Positions 1-7,692 of a stretch of DNA of 35,085 nucleotides are shown one piece after another; position 1 is the stretch's first letter, and the number at the start of each line of letters is the position of its first letter. The position numbers were made by a program, and so were the translations under genes. The stretch comes from an uncultured Bacteroidales bacterium (GTDB lineage Bacteria; Bacteroidota; Bacteroidia; Bacteroidales; UBA932): assembly GCA_900545245.1 (NCBI GenBank), contig UQYV01000037.1, positions 1 through 35,085 on the forward strand. Reading direction: 5' to 3'. The notes beneath the pieces were generated by a model. That model did not search any database. It was not told the DNA's origin and saw only the letters and a program-made list of their open reading frames with translations.

Positions 1-222
1 TCTATATTTATTTTCTCATCAGTCGTGTACCTCCAGTACACTCCTTCTTCCAAAATAAATCTATCCTCATAAATCTGATGCAAATTTAGTTCAACTTATT
101 CTTTAATGCTTACAAAATTCAAAAGAATCCAAAATAACTGGACAAAAAATCCAAACATCCTCTTGAATATTGAAAAAACAATGCCGTATTCCCAAAACGG
201 ATACAAATATCGGAAATTTTGT
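1..222. other. non-coding left edge
   Basis: No convincing gene is visible. There is a perfect inverted repeat, GTGTAC-5 nt-GTACAC, at 25-41. On the minus strand a 31-codon frame (95 to 1) is open and leaves the window but has no ATG, so it is not called. The stretch is AT-rich, as expected upstream of cmk. Confidence 0.5.
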
Positions 223-253
223 TTTGAATAAATCAATCAGATGCTTAATTTTG
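223..253 (+). promoter_or_regulatory. Bacteroidetes-type promoter of cmk-ispH
   Basis: TTTG (223-226) is followed after exactly 19 bases by TAATTTTG (246-253). This matches the -33 TTTG / -7 TAnnTTTG promoter of Bacteroides. Transcription would start near 260, about 45 bases before the chosen cmk start. Confidence 0.75.
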
Positions 254-304
254 CCGATTAAAATATCCTTCCGGATCCGAAATCCGGCGGGGCATCGGTT
301 TGAT

Positions 305-1015
305 ATGAAAAAATACGATATACCAGACATTACAATCGCCATCGACGGGTATTCCTCGACGGGGAAGAGTTCATTCGCGAAGCTCATCGCGTCCGAGTTT
401 TCGTTCCTCTATCTGGACTCGGGAGCATTGTATCGCGCCGTGACGCTGTATGCTATGGAGAACGGACTCATTTCCGACGACAACAAAATTGATTTGCCGG
501 CGCTCGCGGAGGCGTTGAGTGCGCTTGACGTGCGTCTTGAGAATACTGAGGACGGAATACGGACATACATCGGAAACCGTTGCGTCGAAAAGGAAATCCG
601 TAGCCTGAAAGTTTCCGGAAAAGTCAGTCCGATCTCGGCGGTGCCGGAGGTGCGTGACTATGTGAACGCGAAACTCCGCGAATTAGGACGGGGCGGACGT
701 GTCGTGATGGACGGACGCGACATCGGAACTACTGTGTTTCCACATGCGGAGCTGAAGATTTTTATGACCGCAGATCCGCTTGTCCGCGCGAAGAGGCGTG
801 CAGCTGAAATGGAGGCCAAGGGCGAGAAGGTGAACCTTTCTGATGTTCTTGCGAACCTTAAGGAACGGGACTATATCGACTCTCATCGGGCTGTTTCTCC
901 GCTATCAAAGGCAGATGATGCCATTGAACTTGACAATTCGGAGATGACTCTTGAGGGGCAAATGGAGTGGGTGAAAAATATTCTTCGTGAAAAATTTGGA
1001 GTGACCGGATTATGA
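305..1015 (+). CDS. cmk: cytidylate kinase
   Basis: (d)CMP kinase, a cytosolic enzyme that phosphorylates CMP and dCMP with ATP in pyrimidine nucleotide synthesis. The 236-residue protein has the P-loop GYSSTGKSS (15-23, Lys21), the DGRDIG motif (136-141) and RDYIDSHRAVSPL (188-200), the family's nucleotide-binding and lid signatures. Length is normal for the family. The frame is open back to an ATG at 170, but that ATG lies upstream of the promoter at 223-253 and the extra 45 residues match nothing in the family, so 305 is chosen. The stop overlaps the ispH start by 4 bases (ATGA), suggesting coupled translation. Confidence 0.95.
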   Translation: MKKYDIPDITIAIDGYSSTGKSSFAKLIASEFSFLYLDSGALYRAVTLYAMENGLISDDNKIDLPALAEALSALDVRLENTEDGIRTYIGNRCVEKEIRSLKVSGKVSPISAVPEVRDYVNAKLRELGRGGRVVMDGRDIGTTVFPHAELKIFMTADPLVRAKRRAAEMEAKGEKVNLSDVLANLKERDYIDSHRAVSPLSKADDAIELDNSEMTLEGQMEWVKNILREKFGVTGL

Positions 1016-1965
1016 GTAGGGAAGTGACAGTGGACGTTGACAAGAATTCCGGATTCTGTGCCGGAGTCATTCGTGCGGTGAATATAGCCGAGGAGAAGCT
1101 CGAACATGAAAAGAACCGGAAAATCTTTTCTCTCGGTGCGCTTGTCCACAATGAAGCGGTGCTTTCGGGACTTGAGACTGCTGGCTTGGTGACAATAGAC
1201 AGGGAGGATCTGGATGAGATGCAGTCGGTGGAGAATGCAGACCTGATTATCCGGGCTCATGGTGAACCACCTGCCACTTATGCCCGTGCGGAGGCTCTCG
1301 GGTTTAAAGTCGTGGACTGCACATGTCCGGTGGTGCTTCAGCTTCAGAAGAGGATACGCACGGCCTATCTGCAGCAGAAGAAGGCCGGGAAGGGACAGAT
1401 TGTTATTTTTGGCAAAGTCGGACACGCGGAGGTGCTCGGACTGGTAGGACAGACTGAAGGGACGGCCATTGTGGTCGAAAATCTGATTATGCTTGAAGAG
1501 GCAATCGCCGACGGACGCATACGACAGAGCACTCCAACGGAGATTTTCAGCCAGACCACCAAGAGCCCCGGTGAATATGACAAGGTCTGCGCACGCCTCG
1601 CTAAAGTTCGAGGTTTGCGTCTCAGACTCAAGGTCCACAACACCATCTGCCGTCAAGTTGCCACGCGCCATGCGAAGCTTTCGGCATTTGCGCGCAGCCA
1701 CGACGTCATTGTCTTTGTCTGCGGAAAATCCAGTTCCAACGGCAAGGTGCTCTGTGAGTTCTGCAAGTCTGTGAACATCAGGACCTACAATGTGAGCTCT
1801 GTCGACGAACTGAACGGAGAATGGTTCCGTGAGGATGACAGGATCGGCGTATGCGGCGCTGCCTCTACCCCGAAGTGGCTGCTTGAGGAGACTGCCGCAC
1901 GGATAAAGGATATTTTGCAGAAAGACAATAAAATGCTACCTTTGCACGGCGAAAAACAGCGATAA
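1012..1965 (+). CDS. ispH: 4-hydroxy-3-methylbut-2-enyl diphosphate reductase
   Basis: IspH (LytB), the last enzyme of the MEP isoprenoid pathway, reduces HMBPP to IPP and DMAPP with an iron-sulfur cluster. The three expected cluster cysteines are present: Cys16 in GFCAGV, Cys105 in CTCPVV and Cys213 in NTIC. The substrate-binding GHAEV segment (His138, Glu140), SQTT (180-183) and SSSN (240-243) are also visible. The 317-residue length is normal. It overlaps cmk by 4 bases and probably shares its promoter. The efp promoter lies inside the last codons of this gene. Confidence 0.95.
   Translation: MSREVTVDVDKNSGFCAGVIRAVNIAEEKLEHEKNRKIFSLGALVHNEAVLSGLETAGLVTIDREDLDEMQSVENADLIIRAHGEPPATYARAEALGFKVVDCTCPVVLQLQKRIRTAYLQQKKAGKGQIVIFGKVGHAEVLGLVGQTEGTAIVVENLIMLEEAIADGRIRQSTPTEIFSQTTKSPGEYDKVCARLAKVRGLRLRLKVHNTICRQVATRHAKLSAFARSHDVIVFVCGKSSSNGKVLCEFCKSVNIRTYNVSSVDELNGEWFREDDRIGVCGAASTPKWLLEETAARIKDILQKDNKMLPLHGEKQR
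1914..1944 (+). promoter_or_regulatory. promoter of efp, inside ispH
   Basis: TTTG (1914-1917), 19 bases, then TACCTTTG (1937-1944): a full match to the Bacteroides -33/-7 pattern. It sits in the ispH 3' end and would start transcription near 1950, about 45 bases before the efp ATG, so efp can be expressed independently of cmk-ispH. Confidence 0.75.
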
Positions 1966-1994
1966 ACTTTGATATTTCTTAAAATAAAAATCAT

Positions 1995-2567
1995 ATGGCA
2001 ACAACAGCAGATTTCAAGAACGGACTTTATCTGATGTATAACGGAAAGCCTTGTTCTATCGTATGGTTCCAGCACGTGAAGCCGGGCAAGGGACCTGCAT
2101 TCGTAAAGGCAAAGCTCCGTAACCTCGAGAACGGCCGTATCCTTGAGAATACATTCACAGCCGGTGTGAAGATTGACACCATCAACGTGGAGCGCCGCCC
2201 ATACCAGTTCCTCTACAAGGACGAGGACGGATTCAACTTCATGCATGAGGAAACCTATGAGCAGATTCACCTCGACACCGATCAGGTGGAGAACTCTGAC
2301 TTGATGAAGGAAGGACAGCACGTCGAGATGATGTTCCTCGCTGAGGACAACGACGAGCGCTGCCTCACCTGCGAGCTCCCGACCTATGTTGAGCTTGAGG
2401 TGACCTACACCGAGCCGGCCGTCAAGGGCGACACAGCTTCTACTTCTGCTCTCAAAGAGTGCACTCTTGAGACGGGAGCGATGATTATGGTTCCTCTGTT
2501 CATCAATCAGGGCGAGAAGATTCGTGTGAATACTGAGGATCGTTCTTACGGCGGCCGCGTCGCTTAG
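1995..2567 (+). CDS. efp: translation elongation factor P
   Basis: EF-P binds between the P and E sites of stalled ribosomes and promotes peptide bonds at polyproline stretches. The 190-residue protein shows the family's N-terminal KOW-like domain with loop HVKPGKGPAF, where Lys32 is the residue modified in many bacteria. The two OB-fold domains follow, ending in the conserved INQGEKIRVNTEDRSYGGRV type C-terminus. It has its own promoter in the end of ispH and a terminator immediately downstream, so it appears to be a single-gene transcript. Confidence 0.96.
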   Translation: MATTADFKNGLYLMYNGKPCSIVWFQHVKPGKGPAFVKAKLRNLENGRILENTFTAGVKIDTINVERRPYQFLYKDEDGFNFMHEETYEQIHLDTDQVENSDLMKEGQHVEMMFLAEDNDERCLTCELPTYVELEVTYTEPAVKGDTASTSALKECTLETGAMIMVPLFINQGEKIRVNTEDRSYGGRVA

Positions 2568-2592
2568 GGTGAAAATTGTTCGACACAGAATG

Positions 2593-2643
2593 AAAATCGG
2601 GAAATCTTTCAGGCTTGAGCCTTGAGATTTCCCGATTTTTTTG
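2593..2643. terminator. intrinsic terminator between efp and mgsA
   Basis: A perfect 15-bp inverted repeat (2593-2607 with 2625-2639) encloses a 17-nt loop that can itself pair (AGGCT/AGCCT). The right arm runs into T's on the plus strand and the left arm begins with four A's, so it can terminate efp and, more weakly, the convergent mgsA transcript. Confidence 0.85.
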
Positions 2644-2689
2644 TTTTATGCAGCACTACTAATCTCTTGAAATGGCAGTTCGGCAATTG

Positions 2690-3145
2690 TCAGAGTTTGC
2701 GGTTCTTGTAGTTTTCGATGCAGGCTGGGATGATTGGGTGATAGGTCTCCGACTTGAAGAGAGTTGAGGAGATGATGAAGTCAGCCGTGCTGCGGTTCGT
2801 GGCGAATGGGATGTTATAGAGAGAGGCGAGTCTCACGAGTCCCATGACATCGTTCTGGTGTCCCTGCATTATCAGGTTGTCGCAGAAGAACACGAGCATA
2901 TCCACCCGTCCTTCTGCGATCATCGACCCTATTTGGGCGTCTCCTCCCAGCGGTCCCGAGAGCAGGCAGGTAATCTCCGGACATTCCTTCCCGAGTTCCT
3001 CCTCCAGGGCCTCCCGCACAAGCCTTCCGGTTGTCCCGGTGCAGAAAAGCCGACACTCTTTCAGCGAGCCCGCGTTAAACTTCACCCAGTCGATAAGTTC
3101 GACCTTTCTGGCGTCATGCGCCACAAGAGCAATGTTCCGTATCAT
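2690..3145 (-). CDS. mgsA: methylglyoxal synthase
   Basis: Converts dihydroxyacetone phosphate to methylglyoxal and phosphate, a bypass of lower glycolysis under phosphate limitation. The 151-residue protein has His10, phosphate-binding TGTTG (36-40), SGPLGGDAQIG (63-73, catalytic Asp69), and GHQND (His96, Asp99), matching the family's active site. Its ATG overlaps the ilvA stop in an ATGA (3142-3145), so it is the last gene of the minus-strand run and probably translationally coupled to ilvA. The shared terminator at 2593-2643 lies beyond it. Confidence 0.95.
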   Translation of the reverse strand: MIRNIALVAHDARKVELIDWVKFNAGSLKECRLFCTGTTGRLVREALEEELGKECPEITCLLSGPLGGDAQIGSMIAEGRVDMLVFFCDNLIMQGHQNDVMGLVRLASLYNIPFATNRSTADFIISSTLFKSETYHPIIPACIENYKNRKL

Positions 3146-4401
3146 ATCAACATCTCAAATAATTTGTTGTTCTGGTTGATGTATTCGTATGAAACTTCGT
3201 GGGCTTCCATGCGGCGGATGAGTGCGTCATAGTCCTCCTTTGCTGCCACCTCAATTCCGATGAGCGCCGGCCCCTCTTCCTTGTTGGTCTTTTTGATGTA
3301 CTGGATGTAGACGAGGTTGTCGGACGGACCTATGATGTCGCGAATGAAGGTGAGCAGCGCTCCTGCCTTCTGTGGAAAATTCACTATGAAGTAGTGCTTG
3401 AGACCCTCGTAGACAAGGCTTTGCTCGCGTATTTCCTCCATACGGGTGATGTCGTTGTTGCTTCCGGAGATGATGCAGGCGACTTTCTTTCCCTTAATCA
3501 TGTCCGGACAGAATCTCAGGGCTGCCACAGAAAGTGCTCCGGCAGGCTCCACGACCGTTGCGTTCTTGTTGTACATCTCGATAATCGTCGAGCAGACAGC
3601 TCCTTCCGGAACAGGGATGATATCGTCCAGAACTTCCTTGCATACCCCGTAGGTCAACTTACCTGGCTTCTTCACTGCAGCACCGTCCACAAACTTGTTT
3701 ATGTGTTCGAGGTCAACGACGTGCCCTGCCTCAAGAGATGCTTTCATGCTTGCCGCTCCTGCCGGTTCAACTCCGATAATCTTGCAATTCGGCCACTTCT
3801 GACGCAGGTAGGCACCTACTCCAGATGCGAGTCCGCCCCCTCCGATTGGGATGAAGATGTAGTCGAGCGGCTCGTCCACTTGCTGCGTAATCTCATATCC
3901 TATTGTTCCCTGCCCCTCGATGATTTTCTCGTCATCGAACGGGGGAATGAATGTCTTCCCGCTGCGCTGTGCATATTTTATCGCAGCTTCGTTCGCCTCA
4001 TCGAAAGTGTCCCCTGTCAGCACTATGTCCACATAATCCTTTCCGAACATGCTCACAGCCTCGATTTTCTGCCGTGGAGTTGTCACAGGCATGTAGATTG
4101 AGCCCATGATTTTCAGTTTGTTGCATGAAAATGCCACACCCTGGGCGTGGTTGCCTGCCGATGCGCAGACGATGCCGTATTTGAGCACTTCCGGCTGAAT
4201 CGAGCGGATCTTGTTGTACGCCCCGCGAATCTTGTATGATCGCACCATCTGCAGGTCCTCCCTCTTGAGGTAGACGTCACAGCCGTACTTGTTTGAGAAA
4301 TGTGTGTTCAGCTGGAGAGGTGTGGGTGCGAGAATCTCCTTCAGTCTCTCAGAGGCCTTCTCGATGTCCTGAACTTTTGGAAAATATACGTTCTTTTCCA
4401 T
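3142..4401 (-). CDS. ilvA: threonine ammonia-lyase (threonine dehydratase)
   Basis: PLP enzyme that deaminates threonine to 2-oxobutanoate, the first step toward isoleucine. In the 419-residue protein the PLP lysine is Lys57 in SYKIRGA. SAGNHAQG (81-88), the phosphate-cradling GGGGLASG (187-194) and SGSNND (312-317) follow. Residues about 337-415 form a single ACT-like regulatory domain, typical of the shorter IlvA type that responds to isoleucine. It lies 56 bases after thiN with no terminator between, so it probably continues that transcript. A catabolic threonine dehydratase is the alternative, but the C-terminal regulatory domain favours the biosynthetic form. Confidence 0.93.
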   Translation of the reverse strand: MEKNVYFPKVQDIEKASERLKEILAPTPLQLNTHFSNKYGCDVYLKREDLQMVRSYKIRGAYNKIRSIQPEVLKYGIVCASAGNHAQGVAFSCNKLKIMGSIYMPVTTPRQKIEAVSMFGKDYVDIVLTGDTFDEANEAAIKYAQRSGKTFIPPFDDEKIIEGQGTIGYEITQQVDEPLDYIFIPIGGGGLASGVGAYLRQKWPNCKIIGVEPAGAASMKASLEAGHVVDLEHINKFVDGAAVKKPGKLTYGVCKEVLDDIIPVPEGAVCSTIIEMYNKNATVVEPAGALSVAALRFCPDMIKGKKVACIISGSNNDITRMEEIREQSLVYEGLKHYFIVNFPQKAGALLTFIRDIIGPSDNLVYIQYIKKTNKEEGPALIGIEVAAKEDYDALIRRMEAHEVSYEYINQNNKLFEMLI

Positions 4402-4457
4402 AATTGTCTGATTATTAAGTTGTGTTGATCTTTGTCGAGTTTTCCGTGTGTATGACG

Positions 4458-5102
4458 TCAGTTGAGGATTATGAGAACCGGAGCGGGGTGGTTGAACTTC
4501 AGCGCAATCCTGTCCTCTGTGGCCCTATTGCGTATTCCTTTCCACCAGTTGTCGAAGCATACCTCATCAAGTGGCCATTCAAGCCCTTTGGAGGCAATTC
4601 TCAGCGTTGGGTCGGGGGAAAAGACCGAAACGGTGCGCCCTGTTCCGCAGTCGAATGTGTCGCTGTCGTTCAGTGCAAATGCGCTCGTGTGGTCGGAAAT
4701 CATCTCGAATGTGACGTCGGGATGATTGCGTGAGAACTCCACCAGAAGGCCGTAGTTTCCTATCGTGAAATCCTCCTGACCTCCCGATGCCCCGAAAATG
4801 CTGATTCTTTCGAGAGAGGGATACTCTCCAAGGGAATATCTCATTGCTTTTGCGAGGTCGTCGTAATCCTGTTCATCGTATTTGACGATTATATCCGCAA
4901 ACTCCGCTTTCAAATCCTCCGACAATGTGTCCATATCCCCGGCAACGGCAGCAGGATGTTTCCCCCCGCTGAAGTTGAGATATTTCACCAGAGCCCCGTC
5001 GCAGCAGACTACGGCATCTGCGGATGAAATGAGATAGCGGGGATATTCGCTCTGTGGAAATTCCCCGTCCGCGATGATTGCGATATTTCTGACTTCGTCC
5101 AT
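4458..5102 (-). CDS. thiN: thiamine pyrophosphokinase
   Basis: Transfers pyrophosphate from ATP to thiamine to make thiamine diphosphate. The 214-residue protein has GDMDTL (55-60), the acidic YDEQDYDDLAKAM (75-87) and GASGGQEDFTIGN (104-116), the catalytic-domain signatures of the TPK family, and a smaller beta-sandwich thiamine-binding domain after about residue 135. It starts 14 bases after the fmt fusion gene and is followed by ilvA. I see no TPP riboswitch in front of it, so direct thiamine control is not evident. Confidence 0.9.
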   Translation of the reverse strand: MDEVRNIAIIADGEFPQSEYPRYLISSADAVVCCDGALVKYLNFSGGKHPAAVAGDMDTLSEDLKAEFADIIVKYDEQDYDDLAKAMRYSLGEYPSLERISIFGASGGQEDFTIGNYGLLVEFSRNHPDVTFEMISDHTSAFALNDSDTFDCGTGRTVSVFSPDPTLRIASKGLEWPLDEVCFDNWWKGIRNRATEDRIALKFNHPAPVLIILN

Positions 5103-5116
5103 ACTGTGCTATGCCC

Positions 5117-7546
5117 CTATCCGAGGACAATCTTGTGCTTGTCGATGTCTCTGAATCCCATAAGGAAGGTCTTCGCATCCATTCTCTTTTTTCCTGCTAT
5201 CTGGAGGTCGGTCAGAGAAAGTGCTCCGTCAGTGGTGGCAATGGCAAAGTATGACTTTCCGTCGCTGAGGATTTGGCCGGGGACAGCTTTGCCGGAAGGG
5301 CATACTGCGCTGAACTTCTCCCCTTTGAGTTTTTCTCCGAAGAAGACTTTCAATGTGACTGGAGCTTCGCCCTCTTTTTGAATCTCCGTGTAGGCTGTAG
5401 GATATGGGCTGAGTCCGCGGACTAAGTTGTAGATCTCCGTCGTGCTGTGGTTCCAGTCAATCCTGCACATCTCTTTGGTAATCTTAGGGGCAGGCTTGAG
5501 CACCTCCGCTCCCTGGATGAAGCTGCGCTGAACACGGAATTCGACGCTGCCTTCAATGATTGATTCCACAGTCTGTTCCACGAGTTCCGCACCGAGTTCC
5601 ATCAGTTTGTCATGAACGTCTCCAGCTGTGTCGCCAGGCAGAATCGGGCACTGTTCGCGATACATAATCTTACCCGTATCCATTCCTGCGTCAATCATAA
5701 ATGTTGTGACTCCGGTCATATTCTCGCCGTTGATGACAGCCCAGTTAATCGGAGCCGCACCTCTGTACTGAGGAAGGAGAGCTGCGTGGAGGTTGAATGT
5801 TCCGAGCTTTGGAATGCTCCAGACGCACTCCGGCAGCAGTCTGAACGCCACCACAACAAAAAGGTCCGGTTTCCAAGCTTTCAAAGCCTCAAGGAAAGTC
5901 TCGTCTTTGAGTGAAACCGGCTGAAGGACAGGAATCCCGTGAGCCACTGCATATTGCTTCACTGCACTCTCGTTCACTTTCAGTCCGCGTCCCGATGGCT
6001 TGTCGGCGACAGTCACCACGCCCACGACGTCATATCCCTTCTTTATCAGTCTATCAAGCGGAGCCACCGAGAACTCCGGTGTACCCATATATACGATTCT
6101 TGTCTTTTTGAATATTCCCATAAACTTTGCCTTTATTTTTCTGAATTTGCCCTTGATGTTGTCGATGTTGAAAAGCGTCGAGTCGTTCACCGCCTTCCAT
6201 GTGAGGAACGCTCCTGTCGGGAAGAGGATGTAACTCGAAATGAAAACTCCGAGTTCCGGGGATATGGCGCCGTCGCGGGCGAGTTTCTTGCCGGAAATGT
6301 CGATGACCCAATAGGCGACGAAGAAGAGTACAGAGATGATGGCCGGCGTGCCGAGACCTCCCTTGCGGATGAGTGCACCAAGCGGTGCTCCGATAAGGAA
6401 GAATATGAAGCAGGCCAACGAGAGGGCGAATTTGCTGAGAATCTCAATGTCTATATTTCTCAAAATCCTCGTGTGGTAGCCTGTATCGCTCGCATACATT
6501 GAAAGGGTGCTCTGAAGGTCTTCCGCTTTCTGAATCGCGTTTTCTACGGCTTTGATTTCGGCGTCGATGCTCTCGAATTGTCCGATGTTCTCCACACGTA
6601 GCGGTGAGCTGATGTTTGCCCTTGTGGCGGAGTCGAGCTGGTTGTAGTATCTCAGTCCGGAACGGTAGCCGTTGACAGCCCTCACGTTTTCTACCCTTGA
6701 GGCTTCGTTGATTCCGCCTATTGAATCCTTACCATGATTCAATTCCTTGAGACTCATTGACTTGACCTGGTCGCTATACCTTGCGGAATCCGACTTGTGG
6801 AACGCATAGTTCTCAAGAGGAATGATTATCTGCTGGCGGGAAAACTCAATCTGCTGGAGCTGGAGGGTCGTGTCGCGGTATTTCTTCGTGTTGTTCTCCT
6901 CGAAGTTCGAGCCGCTGTAAAGCGAGAAAATCAGATAGCTCTTGTCCTTGGACATCGTCATCCTCGCTGAGTCCGCCACGGTCACACTGGTGTTGCCCTT
7001 GTGCCCCGTGTGGTTGTAGACCATCACGTTGTGCATCATTCCGGTCTTGTCATCGCGGTCCTCGACGCGGAGGATGTATCCTTCTATGCCGTCATAGAAC
7101 GTTCCTGTCGGAATCTTTATCTCCTCCTTTGTCCGTCCGATGTCGTCGCGGAGAGTGTAAATCTGGTTATATGCCACCGGAATGAGGTCGTCCGCGATGA
7201 AGAACGCACTGACACTTATCGCGAAGCAAACTATGCCTATCGGAAGAAGGATGCGGGAGAGGGATATGCCTGCGGCCTTCATCGCCAACAACTCGTTGCT
7301 TTCGGCGAAGTTGCCGAGCGTCATCATTGACGAGAGCAGCGTCGCGAGCGGAAGCGAGAGTGGCAGCAGGGTGCAGGCTCCCCACATCATAAACTCAAGT
7401 ATGACCTTCATACTCAGGCCCTTGCCCACCAGCTCGTCAATGTAGAGCCATAGGAACTGCATCATGAGGATGAATATCACAATCAGGAGGATTGCGATGA
7501 ATGGCATCACGAAGGACTTGAGTATGAATTTGTCGAGTTTCTTCAT
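5117..7546 (-). CDS. fmt: LptF/LptG-type permease fused to methionyl-tRNA formyltransferase
   Basis: One 809-codon frame joins two proteins that are normally separate. Residues 1 to about 460 are a YjgP/YjgQ (LptF/LptG) permease of the LPS export ABC transporter: three N-terminal membrane helices (about 12-36, 52-77, 99-125), a periplasmic domain, and three C-terminal helices (about 370-455). Residues 476-809 are a complete Fmt, which formylates Met-tRNAi; catalytic Asn585, His587 and Asp619 are present (NLHAALLP, DAGMDTG). The junction is a basic Lys-rich linker. An in-frame ATG at 6121, with AAAGG some 10 bases upstream, begins MGIFKKTRIVYMGTPEF at exactly the place an independent Fmt would start. 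The gene may therefore yield a fusion, a separate Fmt, or both. No stop separates them. Confidence 0.88.
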   Translation of the reverse strand: MKKLDKFILKSFVMPFIAILLIVIFILMMQFLWLYIDELVGKGLSMKVILEFMMWGACTLLPLSLPLATLLSSMMTLGNFAESNELLAMKAAGISLSRILLPIGIVCFAISVSAFFIADDLIPVAYNQIYTLRDDIGRTKEEIKIPTGTFYDGIEGYILRVEDRDDKTGMMHNVMVYNHTGHKGNTSVTVADSARMTMSKDKSYLIFSLYSGSNFEENNTKKYRDTTLQLQQIEFSRQQIIIPLENYAFHKSDSARYSDQVKSMSLKELNHGKDSIGGINEASRVENVRAVNGYRSGLRYYNQLDSATRANISSPLRVENIGQFESIDAEIKAVENAIQKAEDLQSTLSMYASDTGYHTRILRNIDIEILSKFALSLACFIFFLIGAPLGALIRKGGLGTPAIISVLFFVAYWVIDISGKKLARDGAISPELGVFISSYILFPTGAFLTWKAVNDSTLFNIDNIKGKFRKIKAKFMGIFKKTRIVYMGTPEFSVAPLDRLIKKGYDVVGVVTVADKPSGRGLKVNESAVKQYAVAHGIPVLQPVSLKDETFLEALKAWKPDLFVVVAFRLLPECVWSIPKLGTFNLHAALLPQYRGAAPINWAVINGENMTGVTTFMIDAGMDTGKIMYREQCPILPGDTAGDVHDKLMELGAELVEQTVESIIEGSVEFRVQRSFIQGAEVLKPAPKITKEMCRIDWNHSTTEIYNLVRGLSPYPTAYTEIQKEGEAPVTLKVFFGEKLKGEKFSAVCPSGKAVPGQILSDGKSYFAIATTDGALSLTDLQIAGKKRMDAKTFLMGFRDIDKHKIVLG

Positions 7547-7656
7547 TTTGTGGAGGGATTTGCAAAAGAGCGAATAACTTCGTTGCGGTCGTCGTCGAAA
7601 TCCTCACAACCGTGAGGTTGCTGCGGTTTCAACTCCTCGCGCGCCTTGTTCTTCAT
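7543..7656 (-). CDS. 37-residue ORF between alaS and the permease-fmt gene
   Basis: I do not recognise this protein. It starts with ATG 36 bases after the alaS stop and its TGA overlaps the next ATG (ATGA), an arrangement typical of coupled genes. The sequence is very hydrophilic, with an acidic CEDFDDDRNE core. The DNA holds overlapping inverted repeats (CCTCAC/GTGAGG at 7602-7617; CAACC/GGTTG at 7607-7620), so it may instead be a palindromic intergenic repeat that happens to be open. Conservation in relatives would decide. Confidence 0.35.
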   Translation of the reverse strand: MKNKAREELKPQQPHGCEDFDDDRNEVIRSFANPSTK

Positions 7657-7692
7657 CTCTTTATCAAATCCCTTTCTTTCAGTTACTTAAAA

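Noticed and set aside
1..95. Open minus-strand frame of 31 codons leaving the window
   Set aside because: It has no ATG and its length is within chance for AT-rich DNA; it cannot be judged without the sequence to the left.
170..304. 45-codon upstream extension of cmk
   Set aside because: The ATG at 170 is upstream of the promoter at 223-253, and the extension resembles no cytidylate kinase; the P-loop spacing fits the start at 305.
4402..4457. Possible attenuator or TPP riboswitch between thiN and ilvA
   Set aside because: The 56 bases contain no stable hairpin, run of regulatory codons or THI-box-like sequence that I can see.
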